Assembly (NCBI RefSeq): GCF_026130605.1
Contig: NZ_JANFAU010000003.1
Span: 124,001 to 188,000 of the forward strand
DNA length: 64,000 nt
Direction: 5' to 3'
Source of the DNA: Sphingomonas lycopersici
Lineage (GTDB): Bacteria; Pseudomonadota; Alphaproteobacteria; Sphingomonadales; Sphingomonadaceae
The notes under the pieces were generated by a model. The model saw only the letters and a list, made by a program, of their open reading frames with translations. It was not told where the DNA came from and made no database searches. Shown one piece after another: positions 1-9,438 of this stretch. The translations under genes and the position numbers were made by a program. How positions within the stretch are numbered: position 1 is the first letter of the stretch; every line of letters begins with the position of its first letter.

Positions 1-574
1 CCTTGTCTGTCGACACCACCCATTCGCCGTTCGTCTTCTGCGTGATCCCGGTGACGGTGGTCTCGCGATAGATCGTCGCCCCACGGCGGCGCGCACCGAA
101 CGCCAGCGCCTGGGTGAGATCGGCGGGCTGGATATAGCCGTCGGCGGGATGCTGGATCGCCCCGAGCAGGCCGTCGGTCTCGGCGAGCGGCCACGCCGCC
201 TTCACCTCGTCGGGGGTAAGGAAATCGACGTCGACCCCGATCGTCCGCGCGACGCCGGCATAATAACGATATTCGTCCAGCCGATCGCGGCTGGTGGCGA
301 GGCGGATATTAGAAACCCTGGAAAAACCGACATTTAGGCCGGTTTCCTCTTCCAGCGTGGGATAGAAGTCGACCGAATATTGGTGGAGCTTGCCGACCGA
401 ATAACTGAGGTTGAACAGCGGCAGCAGCCCCGCCGCATGCCAGGTCGACCCGGAGGTCAGCTCCTTGCGCTCGACCAGCACCACATCGGACCAGCCCAGC
501 TTGGCGAGATGGTAGAGCGTACTCACCCCCACCACGCCGCCGCCGATCACCACCACTCGCGCCGTCGTTTTCAT
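1..574 (-). CDS. FAD-dependent oxidoreductase, sarcosine/dimethylglycine dehydrogenase-like (3' part off the left edge)
   Basis: The first 191 codons are present; the rest lies beyond the left edge. The protein opens with a Rossmann dinucleotide fold, VVVIGGGVVGVSTLYHLAK (residues 7-25), then LVERKELTSGSTWHAAGLLP, the hallmark of the D-amino-acid-oxidase/sarcosine and dimethylglycine dehydrogenase family in which the His carries covalent FAD. Family members oxidise N-methyl groups of glycine derivatives, often with a C-terminal GcvT-like folate domain, which would fall outside the window. The ATG follows GAGGAACGAT, a good ribosome-binding site. It is a cytoplasmic enzyme with no signal peptide. 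The substrate cannot be told from this part; related flavoproteins act on other secondary or tertiary amines. Confidence 0.85.
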   Translation of the reverse strand, partial: MKTTARVVVIGGGVVGVSTLYHLAKLGWSDVVLVERKELTSGSTWHAAGLLPLFNLSYSVGKLHQYSVDFYPTLEEETGLNVGFSRVSNIRLATSRDRLDEYRYYAGVARTIGVDVDFLTPDEVKAAWPLAETDGLLGAIQHPADGYIQPADLTQALAFGARRRGATIYRETTVTGITQKTNGEWVVSTDK

Positions 575-678
575 ATCGTTCCTCAGCCGGGGCCTTCGGC
601 ATCGATATGCCAAGCACCGAACCTAGGAGGAAATGGAGAGTGGCTACATCGGAATGACTTATGAGCGCTATAAGCTGA

Positions 679-694
679 AATGCTGTCTAGCATT
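679..694. promoter_or_regulatory. Candidate operator upstream of the flavoprotein gene
   Basis: A perfect inverted repeat, AATGCT-GTCT-AGCATT, lies 105 bp upstream of the flavoprotein start in the 162-bp gap before the DUF1254 gene. The gap is otherwise featureless apart from the AT-rich stretch CTTATGAGCGCTATAAG. The placement suits a repressor site, but no regulator gene for it lies in the window. Confidence 0.35.
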
Positions 695-736
695 GCGTCA
701 TCAAGGCTCAAGGCCGTGGCGGCTGTGGGATGTTTC

Positions 737-2254
737 TCACGGCGCCGGCTCGATCTTCGGCATCGGATAGCTGCCGTCGACCAGCGGCGCCATCGGCCCG
801 TAGAAGCGCGCTGCGAGCTGGAAGGTATCGCCGCGCGCGGTCGGCAGCCAGTTGCGCGCTTGATTGGGATCGGTCGGCCGATCGGGCTGGAGGTAGAAAG
901 TGACGCGATTGTCGCGCACCGCATAGGCGCCGCTGGCGAGCAGATAGCTCGTCGCGCTGTAGCGGTTGAGCGCATTGGGAATGAAATAGCCCGCCGAATC
1001 GTACACCGGCAGCTCCCAGAATTCGGTCACCGGGGGAAGGTTCGCGAGATCGAGCGTCAGGGTGTAACGTTTGGCACCATCAAGCGGCGCGCCGTGGCTG
1101 TCGCGAAAGACATAAGCGATGCTGTGCGACTGATAGGGCACCGGGGTGCCCCAGGCGACATCGTCGGCGCCCGCTTTGGCGACATAGTCGAGATCGTCGT
1201 AGAACAGGCTCGACTGCAGCCGCCAGCCGTTCATGTCGATCAACGACGCGTCGAGCGCCGCCTTGGCCTTCTTGCGCGCGAGATCGAACCCGGCCTGCGC
1301 CGCGGCGACCTGCGCCGGGGAAAGCTTCGCCGGATCGAGCAACGCCCCCTCGCGCAGCCCGAGCTTCGCCAGCCGCGCCAGCGTCGCCGTCTCCTTGACC
1401 GAGTCGGTGCGGCGGGTGAGCGACGGGTCGTTGATCGAGAGGCTCAGCAACTGGAGGAAATCGACCGCGGTCATCGTCCGCCCGTAATCGATGATCTGCC
1501 GCATCCGCGGGAAGGTTCGGTAATTTGCCCTCACCGTCGGCTGCTGCGCGAGCGGGGGCACCTTCCCGCCATTGGCCTGCCATAGCGACAGCGGCGCTGC
1601 GGCGACGCCGTGGGTCACCTTGCGCGCGCCCGCCATATCGGCGGCATCGCGCGTCGTCACCGCGACCCGCGTCGTCAGCGAGAAGCTGTTCGAGGTCGCG
1701 CGGATGATTTCGGTCGAGCGGAAACCTGCCGGCAGCTTGCCGCGCCACTGCGGCCCGACGACCAGATAGCGTTGCGCGCCGTTGCCGGTGAATTGCGATC
1801 CGACCATCAGGAACCAATTGGCGTTCTGGTCGAGCGCCTGGATGCTCCAATAGCGTTGGTCGGTCACCGCGGGCGCCTCGATCACCAGGGGATCGCGCGA
1901 TACGTCGAACATCCCGCCGGCATAGAGCGTCGAGGCGTTGATCGTCGTCGCATAGCGCGCCGATGCGTCCATCAGATTGTCGTTGGCCTGCACCCGGTTG
2001 AGCCCGCGAAACGTCGGCGTTCCCTCGAGCTGGGTGAAGACGTAACGCAGCTCGTAGAAGCCCGCGATGTTGAGCCCCCAGTAGAAGGCCTCGGCGCTCA
2101 GCGCCTCGATGTCGGCATTCGACAAGCCCGCGGCAAACCCCGTCGCGGGCAAGGCCGCGCTGGCCGCGGGCGCCTCCTCGGTTGCCGACACAGGCGCGGC
2201 GGCGATCGTTGCGAAGAACACCGCGGCAGCGGCAAGCAGAGAATGGCGCATCAT
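737..2254 (-). CDS. Secreted DUF1254/DUF1214 domain protein
   Basis: About 505 residues. The start was placed at the MMRHSLLAAAAVFF pair rather than further upstream because it gives a clean signal peptide (charged start, hydrophobic core, cleavage after APVSA). The mature part begins with the DUF1254 signature region (EAFYWGLNIAGFYELRY; VTDQRYWSIQALDQNANWF) and ends with a DUF1214 region (TLTLDLANLPPVTEFWELPV; FYLQPDRPTD). Such proteins are periplasmic or exported, common in sphingomonads near catabolic genes, and have no settled biochemical role. It sits alone, downstream of a tandem TetR regulator on the same strand, with its own promoter in the 160-bp gap, so that regulator is the likeliest controller. 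Confidence 0.85.
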   Translation of the reverse strand: MMRHSLLAAAAVFFATIAAAPVSATEEAPAASAALPATGFAAGLSNADIEALSAEAFYWGLNIAGFYELRYVFTQLEGTPTFRGLNRVQANDNLMDASARYATTINASTLYAGGMFDVSRDPLVIEAPAVTDQRYWSIQALDQNANWFLMVGSQFTGNGAQRYLVVGPQWRGKLPAGFRSTEIIRATSNSFSLTTRVAVTTRDAADMAGARKVTHGVAAAPLSLWQANGGKVPPLAQQPTVRANYRTFPRMRQIIDYGRTMTAVDFLQLLSLSINDPSLTRRTDSVKETATLARLAKLGLREGALLDPAKLSPAQVAAAQAGFDLARKKAKAALDASLIDMNGWRLQSSLFYDDLDYVAKAGADDVAWGTPVPYQSHSIAYVFRDSHGAPLDGAKRYTLTLDLANLPPVTEFWELPVYDSAGYFIPNALNRYSATSYLLASGAYAVRDNRVTFYLQPDRPTDPNQARNWLPTARGDTFQLAARFYGPMAPLVDGSYPMPKIEPAP

Positions 2255-2304
2255 CGACCCCGACTGGAGACACATCACGGGTCGATACTGCACAAATGAA
2301 CAGC

Positions 2305-2385
2305 CCGTTTTACCTTAAAAACGGTACAGGGAGGCCCTGCAATCGACCCGAACTAAGCATATGTCCGGCGTCGACAGGCGGTCAA
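2305..2385 (-). promoter_or_regulatory. Promoter and operator-like repeat of the DUF1254 gene
   Basis: Reading the minus strand, TTGACC (2385-2380) and TATGCT (2361-2356) are separated by 18 bp, a reasonable sigma-70 promoter. Just downstream is an inverted repeat CCGTTTT - 6 nt - AAAACGG (2305-2311 and 2318-2324), well placed for a repressor to block transcription. The neighbouring tandem TetR protein is the obvious candidate; this is inference from position. Confidence 0.45.
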
Positions 2386-2415
2386 GCCATATGGTGTGCA
2401 AATGTACAGCGGCGC

Positions 2416-3585
2416 TCAGCCGAACAGCCGGCGGAGCCAAACATCTGAAAAATCATCGAGAAATGCGACACGCTCGGCAGCCGGCAGCAATAATGCATGC
2501 TGCGCGAGGAACGAAGTGACCGCCGCCCAGACGATTCCGTCCAGTCGATCGGTGGCGTGATAGCCGCGCGCCGCCAGCCAGCGCGCGCCGTCGATGCCGC
2601 GGGTCCGTCGCAACACCTCGGCCAGCGGCAGCAGCTCGGGGTTGCGCACCGCGGCGGCCATGAAGGCGCTCAGCGTCGCCATTTCGGCACGCTCCTCCTG
2701 CCGATCGTCGAGCGTGATACGCGACATGAAGCTCGGTGGAGCAACGCTTTGATTTATAACCGCATTCATCGCACGCGCCTGGACGTCATAAGCGGCGTCG
2801 ACGATGATATCCTCCTTGGTCGGATAGAAATAGGTCGTCGATGCGACCGACAGCCCGGCGGCGGCGGCGATCTTGCGGTGAGTGAGCGCCTCGATCCCGC
2901 CCTCCCCGCTCAGCCGGATCGTCGCGTCGACGATCTGCTGCTTGCCGGCCGGGCGCACCAATGCCGCGAGCGGCTGAGGGGCGTCGCTCGCCGGCAGCAC
3001 CACGACCTCGCGCGCCGCAAGACGGTCCGCCAGCCGCGCGGTGAGCCGGATGACGCGCGCGTTGCGTGCCACCGCACTGCGATCGAGCATCGCGAGTGCG
3101 AGCACCCCTTGCCCAAACGCCGCCCAGATCTCGCGCGCTTGCGCGTCTTCCTGCGCGAGCAACGGCAACGCCTGCCAGAAATGCGCGGCGCGCTGGTTCG
3201 CGGCCGCCATCGCCGCCTGTACCGGCCGGTCCATATCGGTGCCGCGCAACAGCCGGGCGATCTCGGAGACGGTGATGCTGGCGAGCCCCTGTTCGTCGAC
3301 CATGCGGCACAGGATCGCCGCCACCCCCGCCGCCGGGCCGGCGATCGCGCGCTGTTCGTCGTCGAAGGCACCGGCCAGCCGGTCGCGGCCGGCGGCGATC
3401 GATTCGGCGAGATATTCGAGGATCGCGACGAGCAGCCCCTCGCGCGTCTGGAAATGATAGACGATCGCCGATGACGACACCCCGGCGGCGGACGCCACGG
3501 CGCGCATCGTCAGCGCCCCCAGCCCGTGATCGAGCGCGAGGCGCGCCGCCGTCGACAGGATATGTTCTGCCTGATTGCTCGCCAT
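2416..3585 (-). CDS. Double TetR-type regulator (two TetR modules in one chain)
   Basis: The 389-residue protein carries two TetR N-terminal helix-turn-helix domains. The first covers about residues 5-52 (LTMRAVASAAGVSSSAIVYHF), the second about 214-262 (LTHRKIAAAAGLSVASTTYFY), each followed by an all-helical stretch like a ligand/dimerisation domain. Ordinary TetR proteins are about 200 residues, so this is a head-to-tail fusion of two regulators. It may bind DNA as an intramolecular pseudo-dimer. It lies between the acyl-CoA synthetase that ends the amine-dehydrogenase operon (65 bp upstream) and the DUF1254 gene downstream, all on the minus strand, and could act on either. Confidence 0.85.
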   Translation of the reverse strand: MASNQAEHILSTAARLALDHGLGALTMRAVASAAGVSSSAIVYHFQTREGLLVAILEYLAESIAAGRDRLAGAFDDEQRAIAGPAAGVAAILCRMVDEQGLASITVSEIARLLRGTDMDRPVQAAMAAANQRAAHFWQALPLLAQEDAQAREIWAAFGQGVLALAMLDRSAVARNARVIRLTARLADRLAAREVVVLPASDAPQPLAALVRPAGKQQIVDATIRLSGEGGIEALTHRKIAAAAGLSVASTTYFYPTKEDIIVDAAYDVQARAMNAVINQSVAPPSFMSRITLDDRQEERAEMATLSAFMAAAVRNPELLPLAEVLRRTRGIDGARWLAARGYHATDRLDGIVWAAVTSFLAQHALLLPAAERVAFLDDFSDVWLRRLFG

Positions 3586-3650
3586 GGTCGCCGGGGATGG
3601 CGATTAAATCCCCGACGGGCAACCCCGCGTAAGATGACTTTACAACAATA

Positions 3651-5282
3651 TCAGACCGATACGCTCAATTCCGCTTCCATGATCCGGCGCATTTCGAATT
3701 TCTGCGCCTTACCGGTGACGGTCATCGCAAAGCTTTCGACGATGCGGATATAACGCGGCACCTTGTAATGCGCGATGCGGCCCTTGCAGTGATCGCGCAC
3801 CTCATCCGGCGTCAGCGCCGCGCCGGGGCGCGGGATGATCCAGGCGCAGACTTCCTCGCCGAATTTCTCGTCCGCCACCCCGAACACCTGCGCATCGGCG
3901 ATCGCCTCATGCCCGAGCAGGAATTCCTCGATCTCGCGCGGATAGATATTCTCGCCGCCGCGGATGATCATGTCCTTGATCCGTCCGGTGATGCGGACAT
4001 AGCCACGCGCATCCATCGTCGCGAGGTCGCCCGAATGCATCCAGCCGTCGGCGTCGATCGCCTCGGCGGTCTTTTCGGGCTCGTCCCAATAGCCGAGCAT
4101 CACCGCATAGCCGCGCGAGCAATATTCGCCCTGCTCGCCATAGGGGAGCGTCTCGCCGTTTGGGCCGACGATCTTGGCCTGCGCGTGCGGATGCACCCGT
4201 CCGACCGAGCCGACGCGCTCCTCGATCGGATCGTCGGTCGCGGTCTGGGTGGTGAGCGGGCTGGTTTCGGTCATCCCGTAACCGATCGTCACCTCGCGCA
4301 TGTTGAGCCGGTCGATCACCTCGCGCATCGTCGCCAGCGGGCACGGCGAGCCGGCGAGAATGCCGGTGCGCAGCGACGAGGTGTCGGTCGCCGCGAGCGC
4401 GGGGTGGTTGAGGATCGTGATGAACATCGTCGGCACGCCGTAGAGCGCGGTGCAGCGCTCGGCCGCGACCGCCTCAAGCACGCGTTCCGGGTCGAAGCTC
4501 TCCGCCGGATAGATCAGCCCCGCCCCGCTCGTCACCGCCGCGAGATTGGCCAGCACCATCCCGAAGCAATGATAGAGCGGCACCGGCACACAGATCCGGT
4601 CGTCCGGCCCCAGATGCAGCGTCCGCGCAGTGAAATAGCCGTTGTTGAGGATGTTGCGGTGGGTGAGCGTCGCGCCCTTGGGCAGCCCGGTGGTGCCGCT
4701 GGTGAACTGAATGTTGATCGCGTCGTCGGGGTGCAGCGCCGCCTCGGCCGCCGCCAGTGCCGCTTCGTCGGGGGTTGCGCGGAGCTCATCCCACGGCAGG
4801 AAGCCGTCATGCGCCTCCGCACCGAGCGAGACCGCCAGCCTGAGCCCGGGAACGTTCGCCGGCCAGATCGCGCGCAGCATCGCGAGATAGTCGCTCGACT
4901 TGAACCGCGCCGCGGTGACCAGCACCGAGCAGCCGACCTTGTTCAACGCATATTCGACCTCGCTGACGCGATAGGCCGGGTTGATATTGACGAGGATCGC
5001 GCCGATCCGCGCGGTGGCGAACTGGATCACCGCCCACTCGGCGCAATTGGGCGCCCAGATCCCGACGCGATCGCCTTTCTTCACCCCGCGCACGATAAGC
5101 CCGGTCGCGACGCGATCGACTTCTGCGTCGAATTCGCGCCACGTCCAGCGGATCGCCTGATGCCGCGAAACCAGCGCCAGATCGTCGGCCCAGCGCGCCG
5201 CCGCTTCGCGCAGCGCGACGCCGATCGTCGTGTCGAGCAGCGGGGTGTCGGTCGGGCCGCGGGCAATCGAAAGTCCGGTCAT
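3651..5282 (-). CDS. AMP-forming acyl-CoA synthetase
   Basis: Activates a carboxylic acid with ATP and CoA. The 543-residue protein has the adenylate-forming signature [16 protein letters not shown] (about 193-208), [26 protein letters not shown], and the catalytic C-terminal Lys context [10 protein letters not shown]. The best overall match by eye is the medium/long-chain FadD-like group, not PaaK. Its ATG overlaps the aldehyde dehydrogenase stop (ATGA), so it is the last gene of the amine-dehydrogenase operon. There it would convert the acid made from the amine-derived aldehyde into a CoA thioester for further breakdown. The start in that overlap is preferred to upstream ATGs that run into the dehydrogenase gene. 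Confidence 0.9.
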   Translation of the reverse strand: MTGLSIARGPTDTPLLDTTIGVALREAAARWADDLALVSRHQAIRWTWREFDAEVDRVATGLIVRGVKKGDRVGIWAPNCAEWAVIQFATARIGAILVNINPAYRVSEVEYALNKVGCSVLVTAARFKSSDYLAMLRAIWPANVPGLRLAVSLGAEAHDGFLPWDELRATPDEAALAAAEAALHPDDAINIQFTSGTTGLPKGATLTHRNILNNGYFTARTLHLGPDDRICVPVPLYHCFGMVLANLAAVTSGAGLIYPAESFDPERVLEAVAAERCTALYGVPTMFITILNHPALAATDTSSLRTGILAGSPCPLATMREVIDRLNMREVTIGYGMTETSPLTTQTATDDPIEERVGSVGRVHPHAQAKIVGPNGETLPYGEQGEYCSRGYAVMLGYWDEPEKTAEAIDADGWMHSGDLATMDARGYVRITGRIKDMIIRGGENIYPREIEEFLLGHEAIADAQVFGVADEKFGEEVCAWIIPRPGAALTPDEVRDHCKGRIAHYKVPRYIRIVESFAMTVTGKAQKFEMRRIMEAELSVSV

Positions 5283-6682
5283 CGTTTGATGTTCACCACC
5301 TGAAGCTGGGTATATTCCGCCAGCCCCTCCACCGATTGCTCGGCGCCGAGGCCGGATTGCTTGAAACCGGCCATCGGGATGTGCGGGCCGATCGCGATAT
5401 GCTGGTTGACCCATACCTGCCCGGCGGCGATCCGCCCGGCAATCCCCGCGGCGCGATCCACGTCGCGGCTCCATACCGAGCCGCCGAGCCCGTAATCGGA
5501 GGCATTGGCGCGCGCGATGACATCCTCGACATCCTCGAAGCGGATCACCGGCAGGATCGGGCCGAATTGTTCCTCGTCGACGATTCTGGCGCCGTCGGTC
5601 ACGTCGCGCACGATCGTCGGCTCGATGAAATAGCCGGCGCGCTCAATCGCCTTGCCGCCCGCCGCGATCGTCCCCTCGGCGCGCGCCGCTTCGAGAAAGC
5701 CCTTCACCTTCTCGAATTGCATGCGGTTCTGGATCGGGCCGATCCGCGCGCCCTGCTCGAGCCCGTCGCCGACCACCGCCTCGCTCGCCAGCCGTGCCAG
5801 TTCGGCGCACATCGCGTCATAGATATCGGCGTGGACATAAGCGCGCTTCACCGCGAGGCACACCTGCCCGCAATTGAGGAAGGCGCTGTCGAAGATCGCC
5901 TGCGCCGTCTCGCGTACGTCGACATCCTCGAGCACGATCGCCGCGTCATTGCCGCCAAGTTCGAGCGTGACGCGCTTCAGCGTATCCGCACCATTGGCGG
6001 CGATGCGCTTGCCGGTCGCGGTCGAGCCGGTGAAGCCGATCTTGGCGACGTGGGGATGCGCCGTCAGATGCGGTCCGAGATCATTGGCATCGGTGATGAT
6101 ATTGACCACGCCGGCCGGAAAGATCTCGCGCGCGATCTCGCCGAGCCGGAGCGCGGTGACCGGGGTGGTCGGCGCCGGCTTGAGCACGATCGCATTCCCC
6201 GCGAGCACCGCCGGGCCGATCTTCCAGCAGGCGACGAGCAGCGGGAAGTTCCACGCGATGATCCCCACCACTACGCCAAGCGGCTGGTGGCGCACCGCGA
6301 TATAGCCGGTCGCATCGTCCTGGATAATGCGATCGGGCAGCTCGAGCGTGGCATAATGCCGCAGATAGCCCTCGGTCCACGCCAGCTCGCCCTGCGCCTC
6401 GGCGAGCGGCTTGCCCTGTTCCATCGTCAGCAGCCGCGCGAGCTCATCGCCGTTCGCCGCGATCGCATCGGCGAGCGCGACCAGCGCCGCCCGCCGCTCC
6501 GCGATCGGCCGCGCACCCCAGGCCGGCTGCGCGGCGCGGGCGGCGGCGATCGCCGCATCGGCATCGGCGGTCGAGGCATGCGGGACGGTGGCGAAGGGCT
6601 CGCCCGTCGCCGGGTTGATCACCTCGATCCGCTTGTCCGCATCGACCAGCGCGCCCCCGATCAGCATCCGATAATCAGTCAT
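5279..6682 (-). CDS. NAD(P)-dependent aldehyde dehydrogenase
   Basis: A 467-residue soluble aldehyde dehydrogenase. Visible active-site elements are Asn145 (AWNFPL), the cofactor loop [10 protein letters not shown], the general base Glu241 in LELGGNDA, and the nucleophile Cys275 in [11 protein letters not shown]. It starts 12 bp after the TonB-receptor stop and overlaps the next gene by 4 bp, so it is cotranscribed with the amine dehydrogenase. The natural role is oxidation of the aldehyde released from the amine after it enters the cytoplasm. The chain aligns with the succinate-semialdehyde / betaine-aldehyde / phenylacetaldehyde group; the exact aldehyde cannot be read from the sequence. 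Confidence 0.92.
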   Translation of the reverse strand: MTDYRMLIGGALVDADKRIEVINPATGEPFATVPHASTADADAAIAAARAAQPAWGARPIAERRAALVALADAIAANGDELARLLTMEQGKPLAEAQGELAWTEGYLRHYATLELPDRIIQDDATGYIAVRHQPLGVVVGIIAWNFPLLVACWKIGPAVLAGNAIVLKPAPTTPVTALRLGEIAREIFPAGVVNIITDANDLGPHLTAHPHVAKIGFTGSTATGKRIAANGADTLKRVTLELGGNDAAIVLEDVDVRETAQAIFDSAFLNCGQVCLAVKRAYVHADIYDAMCAELARLASEAVVGDGLEQGARIGPIQNRMQFEKVKGFLEAARAEGTIAAGGKAIERAGYFIEPTIVRDVTDGARIVDEEQFGPILPVIRFEDVEDVIARANASDYGLGGSVWSRDVDRAAGIAGRIAAGQVWVNQHIAIGPHIPMAGFKQSGLGAEQSVEGLAEYTQLQVVNIKR

Positions 6683-6694
6683 CGCTCTCTCCCG

Positions 6695-8938
6695 TCAGAA
6701 CTTATAGCCCAAGGTCACGCCATAGGTCCGCGGGTTGCCGATATGATTGTAGATGAAGCCGAACCCGGCCAGCAGATCGACCCGCGACGTGAAATAGAAT
6801 TGCTGCGCCGCATTCTTGACCCAGCCCGAAGCGGTGAAATGTCCGTCGGCGCTCTCGTAATCGACATGCGCGTCGAGCAGCGCATAGCCCTTCTGCTTGA
6901 GGATCGGCTCGTTGATCACCTCGAAATACTGGCTCGACTGATAGGCCAATGCGGGATGCACGCTGATCGTCCCGAAGCTGCCGCGCGCGAGCGTCAGGTC
7001 CGGCCCGACGTTGAAGGTGAAGGACGGGGCATTGGCGAGCTTGTGCCCGACGACATCGACCCCGCTGACCGTCCCCTGGAGGATCTTGGTCGACAAGGCA
7101 CCCGCCCCGGCGTGGAGCTGGAACCAGTCGGCGATGCGCGCGGTCAGCTCGGCCTCGCCGCCGAAGATGCGCGATTTGGGGATGTTGAACAGATCCTGCG
7201 CGCCGGTCGAGGGGTTGACGTTGATGAACTGCTGGTTGCGATAGTCGTAATAGAATGCCGCGAGGTTGAGCGTCACGCGCCGGTCGAACCAGCGCGTCTT
7301 GGCGCCGATTTCGTAGGAGGTGACCTTCTCCGCCTTGGCGACCGACACTTCGCTCGGATCGAAAAACGCCTGCGCGTTGAAGCTCGGCGCACGATAGCCG
7401 CGGCTGACGCTGGCGTAGAACAGATTGCCGTCGGCGAGCTTATAGTCGAACCCGATCTTGCCCGAGAGATTGTCGGTCGAATAGCGCGCGCCGGTGAGCG
7501 GGATATTGGTCTGGACGAAGACATCGTCGGCGCCATAGACGTTGGATTCGAAATTGCTCTGCACCCCGGTATCGTGGGTGAAGCGCAATCCACCGCGCAA
7601 GGTGAACCGGTCGGTCAATTTGAATTTTACGTCGGTATAAGCGGCGTAGCTTTTCTTGACCTGATCGAAATGGTTCTCGATCTTGCACCCCGCGAGCCCG
7701 CCGCTGAGCTGGCAATCGAGATGGTTGACCACGCCGTCGCCGTTGAGATCGCCGCCCGAGGCGACATCGTTCATGATCTGGAACGAGTTCGAATTGAACA
7801 CCTTCTCGCGCGCGTAATAGAGGCCGAGGATGAAATCGAACGGGCCGTGGGTGTTGCTGGTGAGACGCAGATCCTGCGCGAACTGGCTCGCCCGATCGCC
7901 ATAGGGAATTTCGAGGAATTTGTCGCCGCGCCCGTCGGTGTCTTCGGTGAAGAACAAGGTGCCGTGGTCGTAGGAGGTGATGCTGGTCAGCGTCAGCGCA
8001 TCGGTCAGCTCGTAATTGGCGGTCAGCGCGACCGATTGCGTCCGCGCGATGCGGCGCGTCGCGACGTTCGAGGCGATGTGATAGCGATCGAGCCCGTCGA
8101 CGCGCGACTGATCGGCATTCTGCGCGTAGATGCCGTAATTATGCGGGGTCTGCTCGCTCACCGAGCCGCGCAGCACCAGCTTGAGGCGGTCGGTCGGCTC
8201 CCAATGGATCGTCCCGCGCAATGCGAATTCGCGCGTCTCGCCGAGATCGGGATAGCCGGGCAGGACATTCTTGAACCAGCCGTCGGCGTGGCTGAACGTC
8301 CCCGCGATGCGGAACGCGAGATTGGGGGCGACCGCGACGTTGAGCGCGCCGCTCATGTCGACGCGATTGTAATTGCCGTAGCCGAGGTTGAAATAGCCGT
8401 TGGTCTCGCCGAGCGTCGCATCGTGGCTGATGATGTTGACCGCGCCGCCGGTGGTATTCTTGCCATAGAGCGTGCCTTGCGGCCCGCGCAGTACCTCGAC
8501 CCGCTCGAGATCGTACATCGCGACCCCGAGGAAGGCGAAATTGCCTTTGTACACCTCGTCATAATAGGTCGCGACCGGGCTCGACTGGTTGAGGCTGTAA
8601 TCCGACATCGACACGCCGCGCAGCGAGAAGATCGGGGTATTGTCGCCGACGATGCCGGTCATCTGGAGATTGGCGACCTTGCTCGTCAGATCGTCGACGC
8701 TGGTGGTGCGCGATTTCGACAAGGTGTCGCCGCCGATCGCCGACACCGAGATCGGCACCGACTGCAGGCTTTCCGAGCGTTTGGTCGCCGTCACGATGAT
8801 CTCGCCCGGTGCCGGGGCATCCGCGGCGGGGGTGGCGGGCGGCGCGGGGGCGGTCTGCGCCAGCGCCGATGTGGCGGCGAGTGCGGCGGACATGGCGAGC
8901 AGCGCACCACCCGTCCGCAACAACAGATGATTCCTCAT
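6695..8938 (-). CDS. TonB-dependent outer-membrane receptor
   Basis: A 747-residue receptor with a signal peptide (cleavage after ATSALA), a TonB-box-like segment GEIIVTATKRSESLQSVPIS, a plug domain with the LRGVSMSDY and LRGPQGTLYGKNTTGGAVNI motifs, and a beta-barrel ending in the aromatic C-terminus YGVTLGYKF. It takes up a substrate across the outer membrane using proton-motive force relayed by TonB. It is embedded in the amine-dehydrogenase operon (14 bp after the second cytochrome, 12 bp before the aldehyde dehydrogenase). The imported compound is therefore plausibly the amine or a larger molecule bearing it. Such receptors are not part of the classical mau/aau clusters. Confidence 0.93.
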   Translation of the reverse strand: MRNHLLLRTGGALLAMSAALAATSALAQTAPAPPATPAADAPAPGEIIVTATKRSESLQSVPISVSAIGGDTLSKSRTTSVDDLTSKVANLQMTGIVGDNTPIFSLRGVSMSDYSLNQSSPVATYYDEVYKGNFAFLGVAMYDLERVEVLRGPQGTLYGKNTTGGAVNIISHDATLGETNGYFNLGYGNYNRVDMSGALNVAVAPNLAFRIAGTFSHADGWFKNVLPGYPDLGETREFALRGTIHWEPTDRLKLVLRGSVSEQTPHNYGIYAQNADQSRVDGLDRYHIASNVATRRIARTQSVALTANYELTDALTLTSITSYDHGTLFFTEDTDGRGDKFLEIPYGDRASQFAQDLRLTSNTHGPFDFILGLYYAREKVFNSNSFQIMNDVASGGDLNGDGVVNHLDCQLSGGLAGCKIENHFDQVKKSYAAYTDVKFKLTDRFTLRGGLRFTHDTGVQSNFESNVYGADDVFVQTNIPLTGARYSTDNLSGKIGFDYKLADGNLFYASVSRGYRAPSFNAQAFFDPSEVSVAKAEKVTSYEIGAKTRWFDRRVTLNLAAFYYDYRNQQFINVNPSTGAQDLFNIPKSRIFGGEAELTARIADWFQLHAGAGALSTKILQGTVSGVDVVGHKLANAPSFTFNVGPDLTLARGSFGTISVHPALAYQSSQYFEVINEPILKQKGYALLDAHVDYESADGHFTASGWVKNAAQQFYFTSRVDLLAGFGFIYNHIGNPRTYGVTLGYKF

Positions 8939-8952
8939 AAAGTGAACCCTCC

Positions 8953-9438
8953 CTAGTTTTCGATGTGCCGGTCTTTTCCTGCCTGCATGAAACCCGCCAC
9001 CAGACGCGCTCTTGTTTCGACGCGTTCAAGGCGGAGGGGGTTTTGTCGCAGCACATTGATTTCCGCCGCTGTGTACGGTCGGAAATCCTTGGGCATGTGC
9101 TGGCGATCAAAGGTGTAAAGCGTCCAGTTGACGAGATTGGCGAGCCGCGCGTCGTCGAGGGCCGCGGTGGCGACGCCCGGCACCCGGCCGAGAAATTCGC
9201 GCCCGCCGGGCACCGACAGAAAGCGCGCGACCATATCCCGCATTGGCGGGTTGGACGTATCGTCGCCGCTGCCGTCGGGCCGGTGGCACCCCTGGCATTT
9301 GAGCTTATAGTCGATATGCGCCTGCGCCGCGTCCGCCACGCCGGGCATCGGCAGGACCGCGGGCTGGTTTGCCGCCACGCCCGCCGCGATCAGCCCGGTT
9401 GCGAGACCGAAGATCAGGAGGGCGAGGCGATCGGTCAT
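8953..9438 (-). CDS. Monohaem c-type cytochrome (second in operon)
   Basis: A 161-residue exported cytochrome c. It has an N-terminal hydrophobic signal (residues 5-23), one haem-attachment motif C48-QG-C51-H52, and a likely axial Met in MPKDFRPY (about residue 115). The spacing is that of a small class I cytochrome. Its ATG overlaps the stop of the preceding cytochrome gene (ATGA). In the periplasm it would take electrons from the reduced quinone cofactor of the amine dehydrogenase, directly or through the first cytochrome, and pass them to the terminal oxidase. No cupredoxin (amicyanin/azurin) gene is present, so the two cytochromes are the obvious acceptors. Confidence 0.88.
   Translation of the reverse strand: MTDRLALLIFGLATGLIAAGVAANQPAVLPMPGVADAAQAHIDYKLKCQGCHRPDGSGDDTSNPPMRDMVARFLSVPGGREFLGRVPGVATAALDDARLANLVNWTLYTFDRQHMPKDFRPYTAAEINVLRQNPLRLERVETRARLVAGFMQAGKDRHIEN

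Noticed and set aside
5336..8956. A 1206-codon open frame on the plus strand across the TonB receptor and aldehyde dehydrogenase genes
   Set aside because: It is antisense to two unmistakable genes, its product is Arg/Asp/Ile-rich without domains, and long antisense frames are expected at this GC content.
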